Shown here: positions 1 through 8,359 of the stretch, one piece after another
Numbering within the stretch: position 1 is the first letter of the stretch
How the letters are laid out: every line of letters begins with the position of its first letter
Assembly: GCF_001514285.1 (NCBI RefSeq)
Contig: NZ_KQ949031.1
Span: 124,001-188,000, forward strand
Direction: 5' to 3'
Length of the DNA: 64,000 nt
Source: Streptomyces sp. DSM 15324
GTDB lineage: Bacteria > Actinomycetota > Actinomycetes > Streptomycetales > Streptomycetaceae
The notes under the pieces: model-generated
What the model was told of the DNA's origin: nothing
Databases searched by the model: none
The model's input: the letters and a program-made list of their open reading frames with translations, nothing else
Made by a program: the position numbers and the translations under genes

Positions 1-2
1 TG

Positions 3-236
3 ATGTGGGCCCTGGCGGAGGCGGGGGTGCGCATCCCCGAGGACACGGCCGTCATCGGCGCCGACGACCTGATGCTGGGCGCTCTGCTGCGGCCTACGCT
101 GAGCACCGTGCGCATCGAGCTGCCCTCCGGCCGCGAACTCGCGGCACTGGTGGACCGGGCGGTGCGCAACCCCGGCGCGGAGCCCGAGTCGCACCCGCTG
201 TCCGGCGCGACCGTGGTGCACCGCGAGTCCAGTTGA
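3..236 (+). CDS. LacI-family regulator, C-terminal fragment (cut by window start)
   Basis: This is the last 77 residues of a LacI/GalR-type repressor whose start lies before the window. The stretch IPEDTAVIGADDLMLGALLRPTLS-like (split here: IPEDTAVIGADD, then LRPTLSTVRI) is the usual end of the periplasmic-binding-protein-like sugar domain, where the effector is bound. The HTH is not visible, so its operator and ligand cannot be told. It ends about 107 bp before an aldehyde dehydrogenase on the same strand, which it might control, but that is only inference from position. Confidence 0.85.
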   Translation: MWALAEAGVRIPEDTAVIGADDLMLGALLRPTLSTVRIELPSGRELAALVDRAVRNPGAEPESHPLSGATVVHRESS

Positions 237-343
237 TCCGGGAGGGTGCGCCCGAGCGGAACAAGCTGTTAAATGCTCAACCAGATGGGACGTGTGTGCC
301 CCCGAACCGTGCGTCCCGCGGGTCACCGATCGGAGAGCCATTC

Positions 344-1789
344 ATGCCCCTGCTCGACCCCCAGACCTGGCAGACCTCGCAGTCCCGCGCCCTGACCGGC
401 CCGCGGCACACCGTCACCGAGCCCGCGACCGGCGCACCGCTCGGCACCGTCGTGCTGGCCTCCGCCGCCGATGTGGCCACCGCCGCCGAGACCGCCCGCG
501 CCGCCCAGGGCGAATGGGCCCGCCTGCCGCACTTCGTCCGCGCCGGGGTGCTGCGCAGGGCCGGCGACCTGTTCGCCGCGCACGCCGACGAACTGCGCGA
601 CTGGCTCGTCCGCGAGTCCGGCTCCATTCCGGGCAAGGCCGACTTCGAACTCCACGTCGCCGCCCAGGAGTGCTACGAGGCCGCCGCCCTCGCCTCCCGT
701 CCCGCCGGCCAGGTCCTGCCCAGCGAGGCGCCCAGGCTGTCGTACACCCGGCGGATCCCGGTCGGCGTGGTCGGCGTGATCTCCCCGTTCAACGCCCCGC
801 TGATCCTCTCCATCCGCTCCGTCGCGCCCGCCCTCGCGCTCGGCAACGGGGTCGTCCTCAAGCCCGACCCGCGCACGGCCGTCTGCGGCGGCCTCTCGCT
901 GGCCGCCGTCTTCGCCGAGGCGGGCCTTCCCGCCGGCCTCCTCCAGGTGCTGCCCGGCGGTGCCGAGACGGGCGCCGCCCTGGTCGCCGACCCCCGCGTG
1001 CCGGTCATCTCCTTCACCGGCTCCACCGCCGCGGGCCGTGCGGTCGGCGAGGCCGCCGGACGCCACCTCAAGCGCGCCCACCTGGAACTCGGCGGGAACT
1101 CCGCCCTGATCGTCCTGGAGGACGCCGACCTCGACGCGGTGATCTCCACCGCCGCCTGGGGCTCGTTCTTCCACCAGGGCCAGATCTGCATGACCACCGG
1201 CCGCCACCTGGTCCACGCCTCGCTCTACGACGAGTACGTCGAACGGCTCGCCGCCAAGGCCGAGTCCCTGGCCGTCGGCGACCCGCACCGCGCGCAGGTC
1301 CACCTCGGCCCGCTCATCGACCGGGGCCAGCTCACCAAGGTGCACGGCCTGGTCGAGGCCAGCACGGCCGCCGGCGCGAAGCTCGCCGCGGGCGGCACCC
1401 ACGAGGACCTCTTCTACCGGCCGACCGTCCTCACCGACGTCGACGAGACGACGCCCGCCTACGCCGAGGAGGTCTTCGGCCCGGTGGCCCCCGTCCGCGC
1501 CTTCAGCACCCCCGACGAGGCCGCCGCGCTCGCCGCGCAGAGCGCCTACGGTCTCTCCCTGGGCATCGTCACCCGGGACGCCGCCCGCGGCCTGGACCTC
1601 GCCGAACGCATCCCCACCGGCATCGTCCACATCAACGACCAGACGGTGAACGACGAGGCCGTGGCCCCCTTCGGCGGTGTCGCCGCCTCCGGCACCGGCG
1701 CCCGCTTCGGCGGCGAGGCCAATGTGGAGGCGTTCACCGACCTGCGCTGGACGACGGTGCGCGGCGACGTGGCCCCCTACCCCTTCTGA
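344..1789 (+). CDS. NAD(P)-dependent aldehyde dehydrogenase, benzaldehyde dehydrogenase type
   Basis: The 481-residue protein is a full-length aldehyde dehydrogenase that would oxidise an aldehyde, probably aromatic, to its acid. The Rossmann cofactor site FTGST is at residues 224-228, the cofactor-binding Lys in VVLKPD near 173, the general base Glu248 in LELGG and the catalytic Cys282 in GQICM. The wording around Cys282 (HQGQICMTTGR) and the short N terminus resemble bacterial benzaldehyde dehydrogenases rather than betaine aldehyde dehydrogenases. The ATG at 344 has a GGAGAG ribosome site; the open frame extends upstream but without similarity. The substrate is inferred. Confidence 0.92.
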   Translation: MPLLDPQTWQTSQSRALTGPRHTVTEPATGAPLGTVVLASAADVATAAETARAAQGEWARLPHFVRAGVLRRAGDLFAAHADELRDWLVRESGSIPGKADFELHVAAQECYEAAALASRPAGQVLPSEAPRLSYTRRIPVGVVGVISPFNAPLILSIRSVAPALALGNGVVLKPDPRTAVCGGLSLAAVFAEAGLPAGLLQVLPGGAETGAALVADPRVPVISFTGSTAAGRAVGEAAGRHLKRAHLELGGNSALIVLEDADLDAVISTAAWGSFFHQGQICMTTGRHLVHASLYDEYVERLAAKAESLAVGDPHRAQVHLGPLIDRGQLTKVHGLVEASTAAGAKLAAGGTHEDLFYRPTVLTDVDETTPAYAEEVFGPVAPVRAFSTPDEAAALAAQSAYGLSLGIVTRDAARGLDLAERIPTGIVHINDQTVNDEAVAPFGGVAASGTGARFGGEANVEAFTDLRWTTVRGDVAPYPF

Positions 1790-1802
1790 GGCCTGGCGAG
1801 GC

Positions 1803-2183
1803 CTACTGGTCGGCCTGGGCCGCCTGCTGCTCCGCCACCGACTTGCGGACCTCGTCCATGTCCAGCCTGCGCGCCTGCCCGATCACGTCCGTGAGGGCGG
1901 CCTCGGGCAGCGCGCCCGGCTGGGCGAACACGGCCACCCGGTCACGGACGATCATCAGCGTGGGAATCGACTGGATGCCGAAGGCCTGGGCCAGTTCCGG
2001 CTGCGCCTCGGTGTCCACCTTGCCGAACACCAGGTCCGGGTTGTCCTGCGCGGCCTTCTCGTACACCGGCGCGAACTGACGGCACGGGCCGCACCAGGCC
2101 GCCCAGAAATCGATCAGGACGAAGTCGTTGTCCGTGACCGTCTGGTCGAAGTTCTCCTTGGTGAGCTCCACGGTGCTGCTCAT
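1803..2183 (-). CDS. Thioredoxin
   Basis: A 126-residue thioredoxin with the redox site WCGPC at residues 30-34, the preceding FVLIDFWAAW strand and the cis-proline loop SIPTLMI. It would act in the cytoplasm as a dithiol reductant. The C terminus carries about 20 extra residues rich in Gln and Ala. The ATG at 2183 follows an AGGAAGAAGG ribosome site; an upstream extension to 2321 has no thioredoxin similarity. It is divergent from an FAD disulfide oxidoreductase 118 bp away, which may be its functional partner, although that protein is not a typical low-molecular-weight thioredoxin reductase. Confidence 0.95.
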   Translation of the reverse strand: MSSTVELTKENFDQTVTDNDFVLIDFWAAWCGPCRQFAPVYEKAAQDNPDLVFGKVDTEAQPELAQAFGIQSIPTLMIVRDRVAVFAQPGALPEAALTDVIGQARRLDMDEVRKSVAEQQAAQADQ

Positions 2184-2301
2184 GACCTGCGACCTTCTTC
2201 CTGGTGGGGGTTCCTGGTCGGCACCAACACGGCCGTGCGGGCGCGTATTCCGCGCCCCTGTCCGTGTGGCCACCCCGCACACCACCCACCAGACTGACCC
2301 C

Positions 2302-3720
2302 ATGACGGAATCGGAAACCATCGCCTACGACGTCGTGGTGCTCGGAGCCGGGCCCGTGGGGGAGAACGTCGCCGACCGCACCCGTGCGGCCGGCCTCACC
2401 ACCGCGGTCGTGGAGAACGAGCTGATCGGCGGCGAGTGTTCGTACTGGGCCTGCATGCCCAGCAAGGCCCTGCTGCGACCGGTCATCGCCCGGGCCGACG
2501 CCCGCAGGCTGCCCGGACTGCGCCAGGCCGTCCAGGGACCCCTGGACGCGGACGCCGTCCTCGCCCGCCGCAACTGGTTCACCGGCGACTGGACGGACGA
2601 CGGTCAGGCCGACTGGCTCGGCGGCATCGGCGCCGACCTGTACCGGGGTCACGGCAGACTGGCCGGCCCGCGCACGGTGACCGTCAGGGAGCGCACGCTC
2701 ACCGCCCGGCACGCCGTGGTCGTCTCCACCGGCACCCGGGCCGTCCTGCCGCCGCTGCCCGGCCTCGCCGAGGTACGGCCCTGGACCAGCCGCGAGGCCA
2801 CCAGCTCCCAGACCGTGCCCGGCCGGCTCGTCGTGGTCGGCGGCGGAGTCGTCGCCACCGAGATGGCCACCGCCTACCGGGCCCTCGGCTCCGAGGTCAC
2901 CGTCCTCGTCCGCGGCAAGGGCCTGCTGAACCGCATGGAGCCCTTCGCCGGCGAACTCGTCGCCGAGGCGCTCACCGAGGCCGGCGCGGACGTACGGACC
3001 GGGACCTCGGTGGAGTCGGTGACCCGCGCCGACGGCACCGTCACGGTCGTCACCGGCACCGGGGACCGGATCGAGGCCGACGAGATCCTCTTCGCCACCG
3101 GCCGTGCCCCGCGCACCGACGACATCGGCCTCGACACCGTCGGCCTGGAACCCGGCTCCTGGCTCACGGTCGACGACAGCCTGCGCGTCACCGGCACCGA
3201 CTGGCTGTACGCCACCGGTGACGTCAACCACCGCGCCCTCCTCACCCACCAGGGCAAGTACCAGGCCCGGATCGCGGGCGCCGCGATCGCCGCGCGTGCC
3301 GCCGGCACCCTCCTGGACGGCCCCGAGCCGTGGAGCGCCCACGCCGCTACGGCCGACCACGAGACCGTCCCCCAGGTGGTCTTCACCGACCCGGAGGCCG
3401 CCGCGGTCGGTCTCTCGCTGGCCGAGGCCGAACAGGCCGGGTACCGGGTGCGCGCCGTCGACGTCGACATGTCCGCGGTGGCCGGCGCGGGCCTGTACGG
3501 CGAGGGCTACAAGGGACGCGCCCGGATGGTCGTCGACCTGGAGGAGGAGGTCCTGCGCGGGGTCACCTTCGTCGGCCCGGGCGTCGGCGAACTGATCCAC
3601 TCCGCGACCGTCGCCGTCGCCGGCCGCGTCCCCGTCTCCCGCCTCTGGCACGCGGTCCCGTCCTACCCGACCCTCAGCGAGATCTGGCTGCGCCTGTTGG
3701 AGGCGTTCCGCGACAACTGA
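2302..3720 (+). CDS. FAD-dependent pyridine nucleotide-disulfide oxidoreductase (lipoamide dehydrogenase/mercuric reductase-like)
   Basis: This 472-residue flavoenzyme has the N-terminal FAD fold GAGPVGE at residues 15-21 and the redox-active pair Cys46-X4-Cys51 in GGECSYWACMPSK. A second dinucleotide site, VVGGGVVATEMA, follows, then an ATGD FAD site and a C-terminal dimer domain ending with HAVPSYPTLSE. This last segment holds the His-Pro/Glu element of the class I disulfide reductases. It would transfer electrons from NAD(P)H through FAD to a disulfide or quinone. The exact substrate (lipoamide, mycothione, quinone) cannot be decided. The divergent thioredoxin next door is suggestive. The first ATG matching the family is at 2302. 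Confidence 0.9.
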   Translation: MTESETIAYDVVVLGAGPVGENVADRTRAAGLTTAVVENELIGGECSYWACMPSKALLRPVIARADARRLPGLRQAVQGPLDADAVLARRNWFTGDWTDDGQADWLGGIGADLYRGHGRLAGPRTVTVRERTLTARHAVVVSTGTRAVLPPLPGLAEVRPWTSREATSSQTVPGRLVVVGGGVVATEMATAYRALGSEVTVLVRGKGLLNRMEPFAGELVAEALTEAGADVRTGTSVESVTRADGTVTVVTGTGDRIEADEILFATGRAPRTDDIGLDTVGLEPGSWLTVDDSLRVTGTDWLYATGDVNHRALLTHQGKYQARIAGAAIAARAAGTLLDGPEPWSAHAATADHETVPQVVFTDPEAAAVGLSLAEAEQAGYRVRAVDVDMSAVAGAGLYGEGYKGRARMVVDLEEEVLRGVTFVGPGVGELIHSATVAVAGRVPVSRLWHAVPSYPTLSEIWLRLLEAFRDN

Positions 3721-3755
3721 CCTGTGGGGAAGGGGGCTCGGGTTACGCCGGTCTG

Positions 3756-3798
3756 CGGCGCCCCGGTCTACGGCACTACGGCGCCCCGGCCTACGGCA
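3756..3798. repeat. Pair of 20-bp direct repeats
   Basis: The sequence CGGCGCCCCGGYCTACGGCA occurs at 3756-3775 and 3779-3798, one base differing, 23 bp apart. It fills the short gap between the convergent oxidoreductase and deformylase genes and overlaps the last codons of the deformylase. Its role is unknown; it may be a slippage product. Confidence 0.6.
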
Positions 3799-4435
3799 AC
3801 TCGAAGCCGAGGGCGCCGGCCGCCTCCGACGGGGTCGGCTGGGCCCAGCGCTCCAGCGCCGTCTGGTTGGCGGACAGCGAGCGCAGCTCGGCCCGGTCGA
3901 GGTACAGGGTGCCGTCGAGGTGGTCCGTCTCGTGCTGCACGATCCGGGCGGGCCACCCGGCGAACACCTCGTCCAGCGGCCGCCCGTGCTCATCCTGGCC
4001 GGTCAGCCGTACCTCGGCGGCCCGGGCCACCACCGCCTGGTAGCCGGGCACGCTCAGACACCCCTCGAAGAAGGCGGCGCGGACCGGACCGACCGGCTCG
4101 TACGAGGGGTTGACGAGGACCCGGAAGGGCAGCGGCACCCGTCCCCGGGTCACCCGCACCTCCTCCGGCACCGGCGCCGGGTCCTCGATCACCGCGATCC
4201 GCAGCCCCACACCGACCTGCGGCGCGGCCAGCCCGACACCGGGCGCCGCGTGCATCGTGACGCGCAACGCCTCGACGAACCGGGCCAGCAGGGACGCGTC
4301 GAGCTGACCGTCGTAGCGTTCGGTGCCGGCGCGCAGGACCGGGTCGCCGGCCGCGACGATCGGCAACGGGCCGCCGGGGGCGAGGAGTTCCTCGATGCGG
4401 TCGGCAAGGGGCGTACGGGGACTGGGAGCTGCCAT
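3791..4435 (-). CDS. def: Peptide deformylase
   Basis: A 214-residue deformylase that removes the N-formyl group from nascent proteins. All three family motifs are present: GVGLAAPQ at residues 66-73, EGCLS at 124-128 and HETDH at 168-172. The Cys of motif II and the two His of motif III bind the metal, and the Glu is catalytic. Streptomyces genomes usually carry several def copies and this one is not next to fmt, so it is likely an accessory paralogue. The start is taken at the ATG at 4435; a GTG at 4462 would add nine residues, and neither has a strong ribosome site. Confidence 0.93.
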   Translation of the reverse strand: MAAPSPRTPLADRIEELLAPGGPLPIVAAGDPVLRAGTERYDGQLDASLLARFVEALRVTMHAAPGVGLAAPQVGVGLRIAVIEDPAPVPEEVRVTRGRVPLPFRVLVNPSYEPVGPVRAAFFEGCLSVPGYQAVVARAAEVRLTGQDEHGRPLDEVFAGWPARIVQHETDHLDGTLYLDRAELRSLSANQTALERWAQPTPSEAAGALGFELP

Positions 4436-4464
4436 CGGGCCAGCATGACATGAGCGACGCACGT

Positions 4465-4478
4465 GTGACGCAGGTCAC
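4465..4478. promoter_or_regulatory. Crp-like dyad between def and the PepSY gene
   Basis: GTGACGCAGGTCAC is a perfect 5-bp inverted repeat around four bases and fits GTG-N6-GNCAC, the Streptomyces Crp consensus as I remember it. It sits 30-43 bp upstream of the deformylase start and about 90 bp before the PepSY protein start, in the divergent promoter region. Confidence 0.4.
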
Positions 4479-4565
4479 GAGAACTCGCGGGAACTCGGCC
4501 CGGGCGCGATCCGACTACTGGACCGTCCCGGCTCAACCCGTCCCCGATCCCGGAGTAGCTCCCCG

Positions 4566-5993
4566 ATGACCACCGCTCCCTCGACCCCCACGGGCGAGGC
4601 CCCCGAGGCGGGCCCGGCCCCGGACCCGCTGCCCAAGTCCCCCGGCCCGTGGGCCTCGTTGCGCCCCCTGGTGCTGCGTCTGCACTTCTACGCGGGCGTC
4701 GTCGTCGCGCCGTTCCTGCTGATCGCCGCCGTCACCGGCCTGCTGTACGCGGGTTCCTTCCGGGTCGAGAAGCTCCTCTACGCGCACGAGATGACCGTGC
4801 CCGCCGGCGACACCAAGCTGCCGATATCCGAGCAGGTGGCCGCCGCCCGCAAGGCCCACCCCGAGGGCACGGTCTCGGCCGTGCGCCCCTCTCCGCAGGA
4901 CGACGCCACCACCCGGGTGATGCTCTCCGGCGTCGAGGGCGTCGACCCCGAGCACACCCTCGCCGTGTTCGTCGACCCGTACACCGCCGAGGTGCGCGGC
5001 GCGCTGGAGCAGTACGGCTCCTCGGGCGCCCTGCCGGTGCGCACCTGGATCTCCGGCCTGCACCGCAACCTCCACCTCGGCGAAACCGGCCGTCTCTACA
5101 GCGAGTTGGCCGCGAGCTGGCTCTGGGTGATCGCGGCCGGCGGTATCGTGCTGTGGTTCTCCCGCCGCCGCGCGCTGCGCAAGGTGCGCGGCACCAGCGG
5201 CCGCCGCCGCACCCTCGGACTGCACGGCACGGTCGGCGTCTGGGCCGCCGCGGGGTTCTTCTTCCTGTCCGCGACCGGCTTGACCTGGTCCACCTATGCC
5301 GGCGCCAACATCGACGAGCTGCGCACCTCGCTCAAGCAGGCCACCCCGTCCGTCTCGGCCGCGGTGAGCGGCGGCGGCGAGCACGCCGGTCATGACGCGG
5401 CCTCCGGTTCGGGCGGCGACGGCGAGCACGGCGTCGGCCTGGACAAGGTGCTCGCCGCCGCGCGCGCCGAGGGGCTGGGCGACCCGGTCGAGATCGTCCC
5501 GCCCGCCGACGCCTCCTCGGCGTACGTCGTCAAGCAGATCCAGCGCAGCTGGCCCGAGAAGCAGGACACCGTCGCGATCGACCCCGCGACCGGCGAGGTC
5601 ACCGACACCGTGCGCTTCGCCGACTATCCGGTGCTCGCCAAGCTGACCCGCTGGGGCATCGACCTGCACACCGGCACCCTGTTCGGGCTGGTCAACCAGA
5701 TCGCGCTGATGCTGCTCGCGCTCTCCCTGATCCTGCTGATCGTGTGGGGCTACCGCATGTGGTGGCAGCGTGGCCGCGGCTCCGCCTTCGGGCGCCCGAT
5801 CCCGCGCGGCGCCTGGGCGCAGGTTCCGCCGTACGTCCTGGTGCCGCTGATGGCGGCGGTCGCCGTGCTCGGCTACTTCGTCCCGCTCCTCGGCATCCCG
5901 CTCGCCGGCTTCCTGGTGGTGGACGTGATCCTCGGCGAACTGGCCCACCGGCGCCGGACGAGGGCGAAGGCCGAGGCGCAGGCAGAGGCATAG
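4566..5993 (+). CDS. PepSY-domain membrane protein (PepSY_TM / iron-regulated membrane protein family)
   Basis: The 475-residue protein has a first membrane helix near residues 40-62 (FYAGVVVAPFLLIAAVTGLLY) and PepSY-type extracytoplasmic segments at about 75-150 and 285-345. Further helices lie near 180-200, 220-240, 375-400 and 415-450. Conserved His appear at membrane edges, including HFYAG, HRNLHLG and HGTVG. The family is often linked to respiratory or siderophore reduction and iron uptake. A Gly/His-rich loop (GGGEHAGHDAASGSGG) precedes the second PepSY segment. The transported or reduced partner cannot be inferred. A strong hairpin follows the gene. Confidence 0.88.
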   Translation: MTTAPSTPTGEAPEAGPAPDPLPKSPGPWASLRPLVLRLHFYAGVVVAPFLLIAAVTGLLYAGSFRVEKLLYAHEMTVPAGDTKLPISEQVAAARKAHPEGTVSAVRPSPQDDATTRVMLSGVEGVDPEHTLAVFVDPYTAEVRGALEQYGSSGALPVRTWISGLHRNLHLGETGRLYSELAASWLWVIAAGGIVLWFSRRRALRKVRGTSGRRRTLGLHGTVGVWAAAGFFFLSATGLTWSTYAGANIDELRTSLKQATPSVSAAVSGGGEHAGHDAASGSGGDGEHGVGLDKVLAAARAEGLGDPVEIVPPADASSAYVVKQIQRSWPEKQDTVAIDPATGEVTDTVRFADYPVLAKLTRWGIDLHTGTLFGLVNQIALMLLALSLILLIVWGYRMWWQRGRGSAFGRPIPRGAWAQVPPYVLVPLMAAVAVLGYFVPLLGIPLAGFLVVDVILGELAHRRRTRAKAEAQAEA

Positions 5994-6038
5994 GCGGAGG
6001 CGTAGGCCCGAGCCCGAGAGCACGGGAGCGACCATGCA

Positions 6039-6085
6039 CACGGGAGCGGCCCGGCGGTGAGGTCCACCGCCGGGCCGCTCCCGTG
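6039..6085. terminator. Strong bidirectional hairpin terminator
   Basis: A perfect 21-bp inverted repeat (arms 6039-6059 and 6065-6085, starting CACGGGAGCGGCCCGG) closes over a five-base loop, AGGTC. It lies 45 bp after the PepSY gene stop and 63 bp beyond the stop of the convergent TPR gene, so it can end transcripts from both sides. There is no U tract, as is usual in Streptomyces. Confidence 0.9.
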
Positions 6086-6148
6086 TCGTGGGGCGGATCA
6101 CGCCCGGGACCCGATCATGTCGTGGGCCCGCTCATGTCCTGGGCCGGA

Positions 6149-6532
6149 TCAGTCCTCCGGGAAGTCCCCGGCCAGCGCCGAGGCGATCCGCAGATGCGGT
6201 GCCGCCTCCGTGTGCCGTCCCTGCCGCTCCAGGGTGCGGCCGAGCATCAGGCGCGCGTAGTGCTCCACCGGGTCGCGCTCCACGATCAGCCGCAACTCGG
6301 TCTCGGCGCGGCGCAGTTGGGCCGAGTGGTAGTAGGCGCGGGCCAGCAGCAGCCGCGGTCCGGTCTGCTCCGGCACCTCGTCGACCAGCGGCGCCAGCAC
6401 CCGGGCCGCCGCGGTGTAGTCCCGCGCGTCGAAGAACAGCCGTGCGCGCTCCCAGCGCTCGGCCGGGGTCCCGTGGGCGTAGTACGCCGACTCGCTCGTC
6501 GCGTCGTACCCCGTGCCGTATGTCATGTTCAC
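6149..6532 (-). CDS. TPR-repeat protein
   Basis: A 127-residue protein made of about three tetratricopeptide helices pairs, for example WERARLFFDARDYTAAARVL, RLLLARAYYHSAQLRRAE and YARLMLGRTLERQGRHTEAA. Such repeats bind other proteins. The first 20 residues are Tyr-rich and unstructured. The GTG at 6532 is chosen because AAGGAGG stands six bases before it; an ATG two codons on is the alternative. It has no obvious partner among its neighbours and its function is not known. Confidence 0.85.
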   Translation of the reverse strand: MNMTYGTGYDATSESAYYAHGTPAERWERARLFFDARDYTAAARVLAPLVDEVPEQTGPRLLLARAYYHSAQLRRAETELRLIVERDPVEHYARLMLGRTLERQGRHTEAAPHLRIASALAGDFPED

Positions 6533-6611
6533 TCGTGACCTCCTTCGCCGCCGTCAACCGGAGGTGGTCGTTGAATATTCCACTACCGGGCGGGGTCGCC
6601 CGCGGCGCCGG

Positions 6612-7148
6612 TCACTCGGCGTCGGCGGCTCCCGGATGCTCCATGCGGCCCAGCCACCCGGTGAGCAGTGCTTCGAGGGTCGCGGCCTCGGCGGGCGTCA
6701 GCAGGTCCAGCAGGCGGCGTTCGTTGTGCATGTGCTCGGTGAAGGCCCGGTCGATCAGTTCGCGGCCGGGCCCGGTGAGGGCGACGATTCGGCCGCGCTG
6801 GTCGTCGGCGGAACGGCGGCGCGTGACGAGCCCGGCCCGCTCCAGCCGGTCGATCCGCTTCGTCATCGCGCCGGTGGTGACCATGGTGTGCGCCGCGAGT
6901 TCGCCGGGGGCCCGCTCGTAGGGCTCCCCGGCGCGGCGCAGGGCGCACAGTACGTCGAACTCGCCCTCGCCGAGGCCGTAGCGGCCGTAGACCAGGCACA
7001 GTTCGCCGGTGAGCCGGTCGGCCAGCCGGTGCAGCCGGCCGAACACGCCCTGGGGGCTCACGTCCACATCGGGGCGCTCCCGGCGCCAGTCGGCCTGGAT
7101 GCGGGCCACGTGGTCCAGCGGTTCACCGTTCTGTTCCATGACAGCCAT
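6612..7148 (-). CDS. MarR-family transcriptional regulator
   Basis: A 178-residue winged-helix regulator. The DNA-binding core runs from about residue 40 to 130: FDVLCALRRAG, then the recognition region HTMVTTGAMTKRIDRLERAG and the wing RRSADDQRGRIVALT. The C-terminal helices form the dimer. It is divergent from an EamA-type exporter gene and probably represses it together with itself through the four palindromes in between. The ATG at 7148 is preferred because GGGGAAG lies five bases upstream; an ATG at 7139 is possible. Confidence 0.92.
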   Translation of the reverse strand: MAVMEQNGEPLDHVARIQADWRRERPDVDVSPQGVFGRLHRLADRLTGELCLVYGRYGLGEGEFDVLCALRRAGEPYERAPGELAAHTMVTTGAMTKRIDRLERAGLVTRRRSADDQRGRIVALTGPGRELIDRAFTEHMHNERRLLDLLTPAEAATLEALLTGWLGRMEHPGAADAE

Positions 7149-7154
7149 ATTAGC

Positions 7155-7227
7155 TTCCCCGGAAGTTACCTTCGCTTCCCGGGAAGTTACATTCGCTTCC
7201 ATGGAAGCTATATTGGCTTCCATGGAA
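7155..7227. promoter_or_regulatory. Array of four TTCCNNGGAA palindromes, 21-bp period
   Basis: Four 10-bp palindromes, TTCCCCGGAA, TTCCCGGGAA, TTCCATGGAA and TTCCATGGAA, begin at 7155, 7176, 7197 and 7218. The spacing is exactly 21 bp, two helical turns, so all four face the same side. The linkers are also related (GTTACCTTCGC, GTTACATTCGC, GCTATATTGGC). The array begins seven bases from the MarR start and its last copy contains the likely ATG of the exporter gene. It is the evident operator for the MarR protein. Confidence 0.85.
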
Positions 7228-8175
7228 GCGAATGTACGCCGGGTGGCCCTGACGGCCCTGACCGCGCTAGCCCCGGTGGCCTGGGGTGCCAACTACTTCG
7301 TCACGCACGAGTTCCTGCCCGCCGACCGACCGCTGTGGGGAGCCGCCCTGCGGGCGCTGCCCGCCGGGCTGGTCCTGCTGGCCCTGTCCCGGCGGCGGCC
7401 GCACGGCGCGTGGTGGTGGCGTTCCGCGGTGCTCGGGCTGCTCAACATGAGCGTCTTCTTCGTCCTCGTCTACGCCGCCTCCCAGCTCCTGCCGACGAGC
7501 GTCGCCTCGACGGTGATGGCGCTGTCGCCGCTCACGATGATGCTCATCGCCTGGCCCCTGGTGTCCGAGCGTCCGCGGGCCGGTCACCTGGCCGGTGCCG
7601 CGGTCGGACTGGCCGGGGTCTGCCTCATGCTGCTCACGGGGGCGGAGGCGGTGAGTGTGCCGGGGGTGCTCGCCTCGGCCGCCGCGCTGCTGGTGTCGTC
7701 CTTCGGTCACATCCTCGCCAAACGCTGGAGCACCGGCGCGGACGTGCTCGCGTCGACGGCCTGGCAGCTCACGGCCGGCGGTCTCCTCCTGCTGCCGGTC
7801 GCCGCGGCGGTGGAGGGTGCTCCACCCAGCGCCTCCACCCCGACCCTCCTCGCCTTCGCCTACGTCTCCCTCGTCGCCACGGCCCTGGCGTTCGTCGCCT
7901 GGTTCACCGGTCTGCGACACCTGCCCGCGGGGACGGTCGGGCTGATCGGCCTGCTCAACCCGGTGACCGGTGTCGTCCTCGGTACGGCGATGGCGGGTGA
8001 GGGCCTGACCGGCCGGCAACTGGCGGGCCTGGCCCTGGTCCTGTCGGGCGTCGCCCTGAGCCGCCCCCGGCGCACGCCCCGGCCTTCCGGTCCGGTGCGC
8101 TCGGGGCCGGGCCCGAAGCGGCGGGTGGTGAGAACGCCGTCCGCTCTCCCCGGTGTCGAGGGCGATCGGCGTTGA
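7222..8175 (+). CDS. EamA/DMT-family exporter
   Basis: A 317-residue membrane protein with ten hydrophobic segments arranged as two EamA repeats, for example VALTALTALAPVAWGANYFV at the start and TALAFVAWFTGLRHLPAGTVGLIGLLNPV in the second half. The family exports amino acids, metabolites or drugs. The C-terminal 30 residues are basic and Pro-rich. The ATG at 7222 lies inside an operator palindrome; an in-frame ATG at 7201, inside the previous palindrome, would add MEAILAS. Neither has a good ribosome site, so a leaderless or near-leaderless message is possible. It is divergent from its probable MarR repressor. Confidence 0.9.
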   Translation: MEANVRRVALTALTALAPVAWGANYFVTHEFLPADRPLWGAALRALPAGLVLLALSRRRPHGAWWWRSAVLGLLNMSVFFVLVYAASQLLPTSVASTVMALSPLTMMLIAWPLVSERPRAGHLAGAAVGLAGVCLMLLTGAEAVSVPGVLASAAALLVSSFGHILAKRWSTGADVLASTAWQLTAGGLLLLPVAAAVEGAPPSASTPTLLAFAYVSLVATALAFVAWFTGLRHLPAGTVGLIGLLNPVTGVVLGTAMAGEGLTGRQLAGLALVLSGVALSRPRRTPRPSGPVRSGPGPKRRVVRTPSALPGVEGDRR

Positions 8176-8359
8176 CCGGTGCGGGAACGAGGGCGTCCTG
8201 ATGCCGGCTGCGGCGGTCGCGGTGGTCCGGGCGGTGTGGGTGGTGTGCGCGGGTGTGGGCGTGGCGGCGGTCGTGTGGGGGTCGTGGCGAGCCCGGTGCG
8301 TGCGCGACGGCAGGGCCGGTCATGTGCGGCCGGGGTCGCGGGCGCACCTCCGTTCGTGA

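Noticed and set aside
8153..8359. Small frame with one hydrophobic stretch (52 residues from ATG 8201)
   Set aside because: There is a weak GAGGG upstream, but the sequence is Val/Ala/Arg-rich low complexity of the kind seen in many GC-rich shadow frames, with no conserved feature.
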